Shown here piece by piece: positions 1 through 12,900 of a stretch of DNA of 42,122 nucleotides. The notes under the pieces are model-generated. The model saw only the letters and a program-made list of their open reading frames with translations, was not told the origin of the DNA and made no database searches. The DNA is from Mnemiopsis leidyi. Lineage: Eukaryota; Ctenophora; Tentaculata; Lobata; Bolinopsidae. The DNA is taken from positions 8,842 through 50,963 of the forward strand of contig JH153959.1 of NCBI GenBank assembly GCA_000226015.1. The letters run 5' to 3'. How positions within the stretch are numbered: position 1 is the stretch's first letter; each line of letters starts with the position of its first letter. The position numbers and the translations under genes are program-made.

Positions 1-145
1 TTCTCATTCTTTTCTTCTTCTCATTCTTTTTTTCTTCTCATTCTTATTCTTTTCTTCTTCTCCTTCTTCCTGAACTTCTTCTTTTCTTCTTCTTCCTAAA
101 CTTCTGCTTCTTCTTGAACCGCTTCCTTCTTCTCTCAACTCTTCA
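1..145. repeat. Polypyrimidine TTC/TTCTT microsatellite
   Basis: Almost pure C/T on the + strand, made of irregular TTCTTC, TTCTCATTC and TTCTTTT units. It lies in the intron before the uL14m exon and runs off the left edge. The nearby acceptor at 186-187 (ATCACAG) is usable without it. Nothing coding is seen. Confidence 0.85.
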
Positions 146-187
146 TTCGCAATTTCCATGCAGCACTAATGACTGACTTAATCACAG

Positions 188-397
188 GTGACTTACAAAG
201 GAAAGATGTACAAGGCAGTGATAACTGGTCTAGTTAGAGACAAGACAGATTGTCCACGTTTTGATACGAACAACTGTGTCTTTATCAACGATAAACACGA
301 GCCTTTAGGAACACGAATCAGCGGGCCCGTTTCCCTAAAACTACGGAGATATGGAAAGTATAACAAGTTACTTTCACTTTGTACAGAGTTTTACTGA
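188..397 (+). CDS. MRPL14: Mitochondrial large-subunit ribosomal protein uL14m, last exon (partial)
   Basis: C-terminal 69 codons of the mitochondrial uL14 protein, which sits on the large subunit of the mitoribosome. The exon opens directly after an acceptor AG (186-187) in phase 0, and the upstream exons lie off the window. The diagnostic block PRFDTNNCVFI, followed by PLGTRI and an [17 protein letters not shown] ending, matches the PRFDSNN...P(V/L)GTRI...KxLAIAxxFV end of animal MRPL14. The stop TGA is at 395-397. The GTG at 188 is not a start codon but the first codon after the splice. The next gene (CDC20) starts 515 bp downstream on the same strand. Confidence 0.88.
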   Translation: MTYKGKMYKAVITGLVRDKTDCPRFDTNNCVFINDKHEPLGTRISGPVSLKLRRYGKYNKLLSLCTEFY

Positions 398-911
398 CGT
401 TGAGTCTGCCTGTTTTTATCATATTTAATTTATTGCGGTATAATCGTTGGTTAAGTGTGACACTCAACTCACTTCTTGTTAATTTTTTTCCTGAAAGTGA
501 TGAAGTTATCATATAAAAGATTTCTCCTCTACGTCTTTGGAGTTGTCTACTGTATTGAGTCTACTAGCAGTTTGTCGGCCACCTGATTTTGCCCTTTAAG
601 AAAGAAACGGCTGATGTTTTGGGTTCTTTGTGTTTATTTATGTAAATGGTATATTCATTGGATATGTAGCTGTAATCTTATACTTGGACTATCTGACTTT
701 TCTGTCTAAAATAGCTAGAGAATCATTAATCCGCCAAAGACGTTCGCAATTTAGTTATGAAAAGGGAATCAAACTTCGCGCGCACGTACATTCTTGGCGC
801 CAAACAAATTCAAACTTAGTATTGTCACCCATGATTTTATTGTGATTGTACACCCATATTTTATTAAACTGGTTTCAATCTGTAGACTGTAACTAATCTC
901 TTTCAGATAGT
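398..911 (+). other. Intergenic: uL14m 3' end and CDC20 5' leader
   Basis: No coding region is supported here. It should hold the uL14m 3'UTR and the CDC20 promoter and first noncoding exon. The sequence TCTCTTTCAG at 898-907 is a good splice acceptor only a few bases before the CDC20 ATG, so an upstream 5'UTR exon is likely. No clear AATAAA for uL14m and no TATA box was seen. Confidence 0.5.
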
Positions 912-3900
912 ATGTCAAAACAATGCGACTTGAAGCTAAACGAGCCAGTCCTCTCAAGTAGAGTGGTCCCACGATGGCAAAGAAAGGAGCTTGAGAAATC
1001 GAAGTCAAGTCGTCCCAACTCAAAATCCAACTCAAACAACGCGTCATTTTCGAGCCAAAGCAATGTCTCCAGTACATTCGGTGAATCCTTTTCTGGACCA
1101 GCGGAGTCCAGGAAAACGCCGTGTAAATTACCTTCATTAACTCTAAACATGCCGTACAAGACAACTAATCTGGACGGAACGCCCAAGAAGAAACTCAGTT
1201 CATCCCTTAAGAACCAGAATAAGGTCGGTACTCCCAAGAAACTTTCAAAATCTCGAGAAGGAAAACGGTCGACTCACACAACGCCGAGCTGCGACAGGTT
1301 TATTCCGCCGAGAAGTGGGAACAACTTTGAGAATTCCGGCTTTGAACTCCTAAACGACGAGGATGAGTCTAAAGACTCTCCGACGACAAGACGATACAAG
1401 GATGGGATGAAGCAGAACCTGAACATCGGTCATCAACCCAAGATTCTAAACATGAAGAACAAAGCGCCAGTTCCGGCGATGAACTTGCTCAACGCTCAGT
1501 CAAAGGTATGATCTCTCATACCTCTATCTTTATCGAATATTAGGAATGACACATCACACACATTTGATTTAATAGGTATACGATTGGAGGTTGGGTGTGT
1601 AATCATGATGATATGATTCTTCAAAATTTGTTGCAGTCGATTCATTAAATAGAACTTACGGTACTTTGGGGAGTAGTCACGAACTTTTCGTATCTTGTGT
1701 CAGCAATTGAATAATAAGTAGTGAGCCCAATCGTTATCGAGCCTCGCTATCACGTGGTATAAACGATTCGTGACCCCTTCCCGAAAAAACCGTTCACTAT
1801 TGACAAGGCACGAACCTGTTTGATTGTTTTGTCAAGGATTTAGCAATATCTATTCGTGACACATATCCAGTCTGGAAATGCTTTAAATCCCATAATGCGA
1901 GTTGACCATTTGTGGCCAAGTTTTCTAACAAAAACTTTGATGACACCGAAGAAAATGCCTGGCTATAGCTATTGTCTCTTGATAGAGGAGTAAGATTAGA
2001 GGCTGACCCCTTTTTGGACCATTAACTTATAGTAAAGTTGAAAGTACCGTACTACGGTCTATCTTATAGTTCATTCTAGATCCAGTCTCCCCTTACTCGG
2101 ATATGATTTAATAGAGCCAAGATAAACGCGTATTTGTTTAGCCAGGAAGGTCGCTGGACTTAACAAGAATTGCGGCCTTTCATTGTGTCAGGCGACCGCT
2201 GAATTTCCCGTATCATGCCGTCGCTTATTGTCATGAAACTTTGCGAAATGAGGAATTAAAAAAGACAACCTCGTACCAGACATAACTTCGGTTAGTTCTT
2301 ATTGTTCTGCATCGGCACGTTTAAATGCAGACGCGCGAGTTAATGCAGCCGTTTGATGCAGCCACGTTTGAAAATTTGCACGCGCAAAGTTTGAACACAA
2401 TTGCGCGTTCTTTGCATAGTTTGTTTTAAATATCTTAACTCTGCATGACGTCGTCATTATTGCATTGTATGTGCTGCCTTCATAATTTATTCATACTGCG
2501 TTGTTTTTATGCTTATGGCGTTTCATGAATTAGTCGTTCAAAAGATTTGTTCGGAGCTGGGATTAAAATCGTGTTGCATTCATTTCTTAATCTGTCATTC
2601 GACAAAAGTCAATTAAACTTAAGTTTAAAAGAATTTTGATCGACTTTACTTTTACTGTTTGTTTGATCGTACATCTTGTTGCAGTTGTTGCAAGGCAATT
2701 ATGTATACATTTCATGATGCATATGTGAAATCCATTATGCGGCCTCAGGCAGTTAAAACTATAATCGTATTTGTATACATAATTAAGTTTGATAAAGGAG
2801 CGTGCGCGCGGACGTGCGCGCAGACGTACAGACGGACGGACACTTTTTGAGCTAATATTCCAAAATACCCCGATTTACGCTGTCGATCGCCAACCCTTGT
2901 TTTGTACTTTTTGTGCACGTGCACAAAACGTATCAAAACAATCTTGCCATTTGGGCCCTTCGGGCCCAAATGGCAAGATACGGGAAAAAATAAGTTTTAA
3001 AAAACAGATATTCGCCGAAAACCATTTGAAGAGTGAACTTGAATTCTAAACTATTTCAACACTACAAATTAAATACATTTATTAATGGACAACTTCTAAG
3101 TAGCTGAGGATTAAGAAAACATTTCTACAATAATATAGCTCGTTTCATTGCCTCCGCGAACGACACAATGAAAGTGTAACTGTCCTGCACTTGAATTCTT
3201 TGGTTAACCTTAGCATTTCGGTCGAGCGGGTGACCGACAACTTCACCACAAGATTGGCAGTCCCAACACCCTTAACAGGGTACCCAATCAATTTGACAGG
3301 CCACCGGATCTGGTGACCTTCTGAAACGACAACTTCACCACAAGATCGGGTGGCCAACCACAAATTTCTGAATATTGGATTGGAGATTGGAGAGTATGCC
3401 CGTTATTCTTAATTTTGACTCTGAATTGTGTCGAATTAACTATAACTCAAGGATCGCATGACTTGTAGTTAAGTTGCCGTTGTGGTGCTAAGCAATATGT
3501 TGTAAAATATGGGCTACCTCACTTCTCTTAAAACAATACATAAATGTTTGTAGCAGATCATGATTGTCGGATAATTGTTGGGTGGCAGCGACCGACCAAG
3601 AGAGGATATCGAGCAACGCCTTCACGTGTTTTGCCAAGTTTCCGGGATTTCCTCACCAGTTGCGTATTCCATGTATTTGTATTTGTATTTGTTACCCCTG
3701 TACCCGGGTTTTTACAGTTATTCTGACGGGGCTCCTGGAAGATTCTAGATCTTTAAACGGAGACCTTTTAATCACGGTTTCTGGTTATTCGGCTGAGTCG
3801 ACCGAAGAACATTGCATAGGCAAATGCCCTTAGCGTACTTCTGTAGAATTGGTGGATCTGGGAACCCCCATCGCCTGCATAGAAAGTCGGGTTAGATACC

Positions 3901-6900
3901 ACTACGCTACCAACCCATTAATACAAACCCATTGATATAGGCCCTTCACAAATAGTTGGCCCCAGAAAAAGAGAAAGCCAGTGCAGCTTGTTGACAAGGC
4001 ACGTGACCGCCTGATTGGAATTTTCTGACTTCTGTTTGTAAACTGATTTATCATCACTTGAGCACAAGTTGGACTTCAGGTAAATAAGTGGATGAATTTT
4101 ATATCATTTCGCAGTTTGCGACTCAATTTGTGTGAGCCATGAAAATCTAAGTTTAATTATGATCCCATCGATTCAGACGTGGTGAATTGCGGAAGTAATG
4201 GTTGGCACAAAGTCATGATTTTAAATGGTATTTTAGAGTTGTTTCCAAAATTATTACAGTATTCTCCCGTTTTCTTGAGAAATTGAAACAACCGCTGATA
4301 TTTACTGATATGTTTAAATTGAACTAAACAAATATTTTATGATCTGGTGTGACATGTTCACACTGAACACTGAACAGAAACATCGATAAACACACATACT
4401 CCGACGATTACAGTAGAGGTGCTCATTTATGTCGATTAAGTTATATTAATTAATATTTTCAGGCCTGTATTTAGGAATCAATATGTCCCCCTTTGTCCAC
4501 TAGATGGATTTGGTGTTCTAAATTTAGAAATTGTGTCGGGTGGGGCCAGATATTCTGTCAAACATACGTAAAACCATCTTAGATTTGTCGACTTTAGTGA
4601 ATGGTCATTAGTTTATGCCCCAGGAATACTTTTTTCTATTAACTCTTGAAGAATTGAGAATCGAGCAGACTAGTTAATCGTATTCTTGTCTCAAAGAAGG
4701 ATGTGGCTTAGAATAAGGTGCATTTCATGTGCCTTCCAGGAATTAGCTAAAGAACTTGTTGTGAATTTGACTCAAGGAAAAATTTGGCTTTAAAGTATCA
4801 GTTGATCGAGAGGATTGCTTATACGTAATTTTATGAAACGTCACAATTAATTCAGTCAGATCAGCATACATAAATTCTCGGTATATATGTGACCTGTCGG
4901 GCTAACATAGTCTTAGTTTACCAATGTTTCTTTGTATAAAAGCAAAGCACATACATGTAAAAAAGTGTACAAATCATTCAACGCATCAAACCGGGTTTTT
5001 ATTTTCCGTCAAAATTATATACGACTAAGAGGGTCCGCAAGTTAATAGCCCTGCCTAGCAGAATATTCGGCTACTGTTAGACCCAACTTATGTCGCCTAC
5101 AAAACTAAAATATAATATCAATTTTGCGTGTTGTGCTCAAACTCTTACTGACATATTAGCATAATAATTCTGCCCGCCAGTCTGTGATAAAAAATCTATG
5201 TTTCAAATTATAACTGGTTGCGTTCGTAATGCCATTAAGTCGTTCTGAATTCAAAATTCAATCGTGTTATAGTATCAATTTTAAAAGCCAGCGAGCAAAC
5301 TTACTGCAAAAATTTTTAAACCTTTACAGTAGTCGGATTTACGCGCCACGATACTTTAAAAGATATATCGGGCATCAAAACCCTCCTAACTTCTGTTCGA
5401 TACAAAGGTCTGCCTCGACTTGCAAAGTTGTTCAACACTTAAGTTTATGAGGATCAAACATCAACTTTAAGAACGCAGAACAGACGTAAAAGTTAGCACA
5501 ACAGGCAAATTGTCTTTTTATCACAAAAACTTAATGAAATAATAAAAAAACAAAAATTTACTCCTCTCCACTTTGGAGAACTTCTTAAACAACGCACCTT
5601 CTCTTTGCACTTTCACTGCAACAAATAGCTCAAACTCTTCATTCGATTGAAATTACTCGATAGTATAGATGTCGATTCACTTGCGATTTATATTCTGATA
5701 ATACAAAAACTTACAGCATTGTTACTGAGCGACTGCATTCGCAATCAAGTTCTGCTCTAAGCTGGCCTCGCTTTATGTTTCAATCTAACTTAAACGTCAA
5801 ATACAGATATCGCAATTTGTTGATCTCACTGTTCTCAGAGTTTCTGTACACAAAATTCTCTACACTGTCCTAAATCTGACTTGGTCACTCACCAATACTT
5901 CAAGTTTCAGTGCCGGCGACTCCAGGGGTTCTGCATCATCCAGGCTCTTCTGAAGGACATTTCTTCCAAACAGTTGCACTCCTTCGACTCGTACTTCAAA
6001 GACAAACCCCACTTATCTCTACATGCTCTTTGTTTGGCGCAGGAATCCCACGAATCGTACGGGTCCATCACACAAACTTTTCGGCATCGTCTCTTGTCGC
6101 AGACCTTAGATTTCCTGAAGCACGTTTTGGAGGAGTTTCTGCGGTTTCTAGAGCACTGTCCCCACTCGTCCCAGTCGCATGTGATCGTCCTGCCGTCCGA
6201 TAACCGTACTACTGAGTCCCAAACTCGTCCTTTATCGTCTTCGTAACCTTCCCCGCTGCAAAGTTTCTGCTTTAGTTAAAGTGACCAATCAAATCTCTAA
6301 ATCTGAACTGCCTTAAGCTCTTGTTAATTAGATAAAAAAAATCATCCTAGTTTCTATTTGTTTACACAAATAGAATTAACGCCGTGCCATCAATTCATAA
6401 GACACGATGGCGCCGACCTTATTCTTAAGCACATCACGTATAATAGGAAAATGTAAGTCTATAAGGTACTCACCCTAAGACGAGGGTCGACATCACGGTG
6501 AAAATAACGCACAAAAGCAGGGCCATAGCTAAAGAAATAACTGTGTGAGAGGAACCTGCATGTTTGAAATACCTTTCAGACAAATCTAATTTAGGCCGTT
6601 CCAACATGCCGGGGTTCTGAGTATTTTAAACTTGGCCGTTATCGTCACACTCAGCCTGGTCATGTCAAGCAGTAATAGCCTATTACTTCTTCCTCCACCT
6701 TTCCGACATGAACTTATTTACTTTTTATAGAGCGTTGTTCGGCGCATATTTTTACATTCCATAAGATATTTCCGAGCCGGCCACGACCTTGAAATTGTGA
6801 CTAGGGTTTCCGCCCCTTTCTAAATTCGATATTGTTAGTCTTGATTTTTACAAGGCGAGATAGAACCCAAGATTTTCAGTTACCAGAGCTGTAATTATGC

Positions 6901-9900
6901 TCCAGAACTTGGCAGATATCCCAATCATCGGAGAAGGTAAAGCTTTCTTGCCCTGGTGATTTTTATCTAATGTGACAAAGATCACGTTCTACCTTTGACC
7001 ACAAATTGTCCTTTAACTGTATCATAAAAGAACCTTTTACTACCGACGAATTTTAGATCAGTGGGCGCGACTGAAAACTATCCGAACGATTGGCCAAAAG
7101 ACTGATTTATTGCGCGTACAGGAAAATATTCAAATTGAATATGCTTCAGAAAAGACTGCTCCCAATGGAATCTATTCTAATGGCCGCCACTTATGAAAAT
7201 ATTTGAAATGTAATCATGATTAGTTTTTTCTTCGATTTGCAGCCTTAGTGCTTCTCTCAAAGCAATTTTTAAAGCATATCAAATTAAGGTCTAATGCTCA
7301 AATGAGTTATCGTGACAATTTACGGTATTACTCCGTCTAGATCATCGAAAAATATTTACAAAGAGCCAAAGAGGCCACGAATGAATATGGGGCCAAGTTC
7401 GAGGCTTCAAAAACGTAAGTTAAAGATTTGTAGCGGTGATACCCGACTCTCCTAGCTCAAACCTGAACGAGAGACGGATAGAGCGGTAGACGGATATAAT
7501 CTCGTCAAAACAAGCTCTGTTGTATACAGCTCTGTTTTTTTCTGTTTATGTGACGTGACTCGGCCTAATATATATTGTATAATCATTCAACATCACTATT
7601 GAGGACTATACACGTCAAGTATTAAGTGTTTCTGAATATAGATTATGTTAATAATGTTGGCCCAAAATACATTCCCAATCTCGTGCTATTGATGGCAATA
7701 TGTGGCCGGGGAAAATTTTATCGTTATAATGCCCTCCGGGACATTAGATGTGATGATGTGTCATAAGCGAGAGCATTATTGTGCTATATTATCGAAATAT
7801 AAAATGAATACCAATGTTGCCCGAATTTGTAGTAATCATAGTTAATGATAATATCACAATATTGAAATTATTCTGGCCGGCATTCCGTGGTGTACGACTT
7901 TTATGTACCAGGATTAGATTGTTTGTTTACTTTTCAGATTTAATAGCACTACTAAAAATTTTAATGCCTCCCATCGGGGATCTACGCTGAGGTTTAAAAC
8001 CTTGGTCTAGCACGTTGAGTACAGAAAACGACAGGCAGCATCATGTCCCTGTACGTTTGTAATTGTTCATTTTTCACCTGTCCTACTCCTAGTTTTTTCC
8101 ACTGCAAGCTTTAGTTACAAATCGAGAGATAGAAATAGTCAGTAGGAACAACGCTTGCTTTATGCTCTCTTTAAAACTAATTCGGCTCGTCAATCATGCG
8201 ACAAGTTTGGGGCTAAAGCGTTTCAACAAAGACATTTCTAGAGGACTCGAAAAGTTAACAAATTTTAACGTAAATCCACTGGTTTGCGCTATTGTCCATC
8301 CCATCAGAGCCTCATTAATGAATAATAAACTAAGTTTTATGTGGTTAACAAAATTATTTGCGTTCAAATAAGCGTATGATAAAGGTTTTGGGTTAACTTG
8401 CTTAACTTGCTTTATTGTGACCAATTGTAGTGACAACTCTCTCTGTAGAGTGTAACCCATATGTGATACATGATTTATATATAAAGATATGTCACTTTTG
8501 CCTATGCTGTATTCTGGCCTGACGTCAAATTAAGTACTGCACCCTTACTTTTGCACCTTTGATAATTCCTATCGTAGACCCTCCACGCTAAATTAAAGTT
8601 TGGTGTCACAAAATCTTTTCCTAGTCATTCTAACTGATAAATTGGTTAATAAAAAGGCAAATACAATAAATAAGGCAATTAAATAAAGGGGAAAAATATT
8701 ATATGGGATTCCTACTACCATATTACATAGTATTGGTATATATTAATAAATTGCTATGACTGAAATATGGTGTGGGTAGACGTTTATGAATCCATGACAA
8801 CGAACATTGTTTATCTAAAATGGAGCTACCAAATATGAATATTCAAAGTAAAAGTATGCTCTAATGGACAAAACTGCTTCACGAGCGACGAGGACGAATG
8901 GGAATTGATTGAAACCTTTGTGAAGATCGGACTTATATACTGTGTCACGAAGTGACTCACCTATCCAAGTATTACGTCACGACATTCTTGTGTACATAGC
9001 GTTGTAGCCCGACCCGATCTTGGCTATGATGTTAAAATTCGTTCCTATTTCGTTTCGAGAGGGCGTGTTTTAAGAAGGACGGAACACAGGCTTCAGTATG
9101 TAAGGATCCGTGAGAAATGTCCATATTAGTCCATAATTCGCACTCATTATTACAGCGGTGAGAAAATATGACACAAACATGTTCAAACAGGTTATTTACT
9201 AATTTTGTGGAATTGCCTAGCGTCCTGTTTAAGCGTTGTTGCCACTTCAGGTCCTGTTTGCACAAAGTGGCGGTCAAGTGAACAGAAAAGCGTCTGCACG
9301 TGCAATCCCCCAGACGGCATGGCGGGTCCTAGACGCGCCAGACGTCAACAACGACTACTACCTGAACTTGCTGGACTGGAGCGTGACAAACTACCTGTGT
9401 GTCGCTCTAAATACCAGCGTCTTCCTCTGGAATGCTGGCAGCGGTGATATCATGGAGCTTACCGAGGTATTACCCACCGGGGATTATATTTCCCTCGGAA
9501 TTTCCTACTTCTATCTAATCAGTAGGTCTCAAATATGTCCAGCTGTAACGTGCAACATTCCTCGGCCTTTTTATCTTGAATTCACAATTCTAAGTTCATT
9601 TTTAAAAGTTGGTGTAAAATTTGCTGCTACCTTTAAGTTGTTAAATCTGGTTGTTTGTTTGAACAGTTTTCACCCGTCACATTCCACAGCACAGTAGTCA
9701 AGTAGCGTCAGTACGATGGTCCCCTATAGTCCCCGAAATCGTAGCGATAGGAGATTACAACAACAAAGTCTGTCTCTGGAACATCGAGAAACAGTCCCTT
9801 GTCCGGGTCATGTCTGGACATACTGACAGGGTATCTTCTCTGGCATGGAACGAATACATCTTGTCCAGGTTTGCATCTCAGTACATCCAAGTTTGGATTT

Positions 9901-12900
9901 TTGGACCAATTTTAATTTTAATTGGAAGTTCACAAAAAATATAGTCTGACATTGTCTTTAATATCAATCTGTTGCTGGTCAGGTAAAATAATACTAATAA
10001 CGTTCTATAAAATTCAAGGAAGGCGGCGATTATTTTTCTTACGGTGGTTCTAAATGTTTATGCTGGGTGCCATTCTTGTCCAAATGCAGAATGCAGAACT
10101 CTTGGTTACAGAAGATCCAAATATGGTTCCATATTTTCTGTGAAAATTCTATTAGTCGCCACCCTGATCTATTATAGGTCAATGATTTGTTGTTAAATGT
10201 ACAAAAAATGGCCAATATATCCGATGCTATCTCAATTTGGGGTTAAGTCACACTACGTCTCCGATAAAATCTAATTTTACTTGTCAATACCCCGCCTAGC
10301 GACTTGAAAACGTTATGCTCTGCTGGCCTATCCTAAGATGAAGTTTTAATTATCTTTGTGGTAATTAGCTCCATTTTCTGTGGAATGATAAGCAGATCTT
10401 ACCCTACCAATCGATATGTCAGACTGTTTGGCTGCTAAAAATAGTAAATTACTACAGTGTTACCCCATAAGTCATTCCATAGGAATGTGATTCAATATTA
10501 TTACCAAATAAAGTGATGGGTAGGGCGTGACTGTCAAACGACTATTATTTCTTTATATTTGCCGTCATGACAACTTCTTTATTGCCCATTTCGGAAATAT
10601 CTCTGAAAATATTATATTTGTTGGGCGTGTCGGGTACAAATGTAATGATTTACTGTGGCAAAAACTTAGAATTACGAAACAAAATCACATATCTGTCCCA
10701 ACATGACAGTGATTATAGGAGAGGATCAAGTCTATGTTAACTCAATGAATTGAGATGATCATCTCAATTCTTATTTAGGGCGGTTTTATCTTTATGACAA
10801 AATTATCCAATTGTATTCTTATTATCCAATTCTTATTATCCAATTGTATTCTTATTTATGTAAGTATGATACCATGTTCATGCCACCACACAACTAATCG
10901 TCCGGTCTCCCTCAATATCAGCGGCAGCAGAAGCGGCCAGATTTTTCATCATGACGTCAGAGTATCCGAACATCACGTGGCTACCCTTGTTGGACACGAC
11001 CTGGAGGTAGGCGTGAAATACCACGGAAGTGTCACTATTGTGATTTATCATAATTTTGGACACAAGTTAGATCAATCTTACCTGTTCCCTGATTCTAAAG
11101 TAAAACGAATAAAAATTCAAAAACTTCCTAATAAATTGGTAAATTTCTAAGTTTTTTAAGAGCCCTGCTATAAAATTTCAGATCACGTGATTTGTGTTTG
11201 AACCAATAGGAGCTTCCCTCCTTTCCACACACCCTGACATCGCTCTACTTCCCCCTCATGTAGGTGTGTGGACTGGCTTATAGTAAGGACGGCAAGTATC
11301 TAGCGTCAGGAGCTAACGACAACAAAGTGATGGTGTGGGCTGACCGAGAAACTACCCCACTTCACACCCTTATCGAGCACAGTGCTGCTGTCAAGGCTCT
11401 CGGTAAGATATAGCGTGATTTTGGGTGGATGTTTTTTGAGAAATTCGACATTCTAGGTGAGAAATTCCACATTTTTCGGACGTTTTTCGTGTCATGGGAT
11501 CGCCGAGCGATAATTTATCGGTGGCTGCATGGCCTTACCCGGGGTTATTACTGCGGGTTTATTAACGACTGAGGGCTGGCTTAATGTTAACCGAGAAAAA
11601 ATATGGCAAAATTGCTCGAAACCCGCCACTTCATCCCGGTCATAATATCCCAATTCCCGAGTAAGGCATACCTGTGTTTTAAGTAATCAAGTGGACAACC
11701 CATGTATGTTTTAACTTTTAAGTTTAAATACCCAGCAACTGTTTGATCAGTCTCTATTAAACCTTAAAGTTAACTTGTAGGATTTTACGCACGAGTTGCT
11801 ATAATTTTTAGGTCTTCTCTAATGCTGAGGAGATTTTAAGTATGGTCTCTGTTTTAAAGCCACTAAATTCCGAGATTTTTTACGAAATGGCTTACCGGGC
11901 GATCCGCGTCTAGAATTTCTTCGCCAGGCCAAAAATGCGTGAGAGCACGTGATGGCCGCGACAGTAGGTTATCGACCTACAAGAAAAGGCTGAAGCCCAA
12001 ATAGACCAATATTTTGCTAAATGGTAGCTGAAGTGCGATATCTACGTCAAAACTGAAGCCAAAACCTGCCAAAAATTTTAGCTGGCAGATAAAGTACGAT
12101 AGTATGCGCTTTTTCATATCTATTTCTTCTTGCAATAATGTTCAATTCATCAAGTGGAACGGAATGATTGCTGTTAGTACTATCGAATAGCATTACAATG
12201 GTCATCGTGAGAAATTTTAGAGGGATTTTTCATGGTGTTTTGGGCGTTCCGTTTATCCTTTTGCATAATCTGTTCAAAGAACTTGGGTATTTCACCTTTA
12301 ACGGCGACAACATTATGGGCAAACCGAAAAATACCTGAAGAACTAAAAAAATAAAAATAAATAAAAGAAGATGTCGAAAAAACCTACAGCAAATTTCATC
12401 CCACCCCCACTGAATGCCGTCCTTTTAATCTAAGAACTTTTCTACCGTTCTACTGTTCTACGTTCTACCATTAAATTTTATTCTTCATTACTATATACTA
12501 TATCTTTGATGTTCTATTTTTAGCCCACTGTCCAGTTGATATATACCCCATCTTTCAGCGTGGTGCCCAACTTCAAAGAACTTGTTAGCCTCGGGTGGGG
12601 GCACGCAGGATAGGCAGATTTGTTTTTGGAACGCTGCCCACGGAACTCTACAACACACAGTAGACACCGGCTCACAGGTTAGGAATGTGACGAGCAGGTT
12701 TCCTTTAACGTTAGAGGAAAAATTGATTTGTTCTGAAAGAGGAGCGTTTGCGCAACTAAGTCAAAATTATGTTTTCGCCAGGTTTTGACAAACGCAATTT
12801 GGTTTGCCCATTTTCAAGGTGGAAGACATCGTTAAGTGGATCGGTATAGTTCGGTGGTTCTTTGAAGAATAATAAGACATAATCAGAGAATAAATTATTG

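Larger units (their letters stand above)
1506..5906. other. CDC20 intron 1, left part
   Basis: Noncoding apart from repeats. It holds a GC-rich tract with GCGCGC and GACGGACGGAC runs (2809-2845), a 20-bp palindrome centred on GTGCACGTGCAC (2909-2928), a long perfect hairpin (2941-2979), a short direct duplication of CGACAACTTCACCACAAGAT (3235-3254 and 3327-3346), and an antisense SINE (3672-3916). From about 3920 to 5900 I see no gene and no clear repeat. The short ORFs there lack similarity and splice context. Confidence 0.6.

Noticed and set aside
3145-3363. 72-codon - strand ORF over a short duplicated sequence
   Set aside because: No similarity recognised; openness may come from the internal direct repeat.
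5881-6246. 121-codon and 97-codon + strand ORFs
   Set aside because: They are shadows of the - strand cysteine-rich exon, which has a signal peptide exon, splice sites and ordered cysteines.
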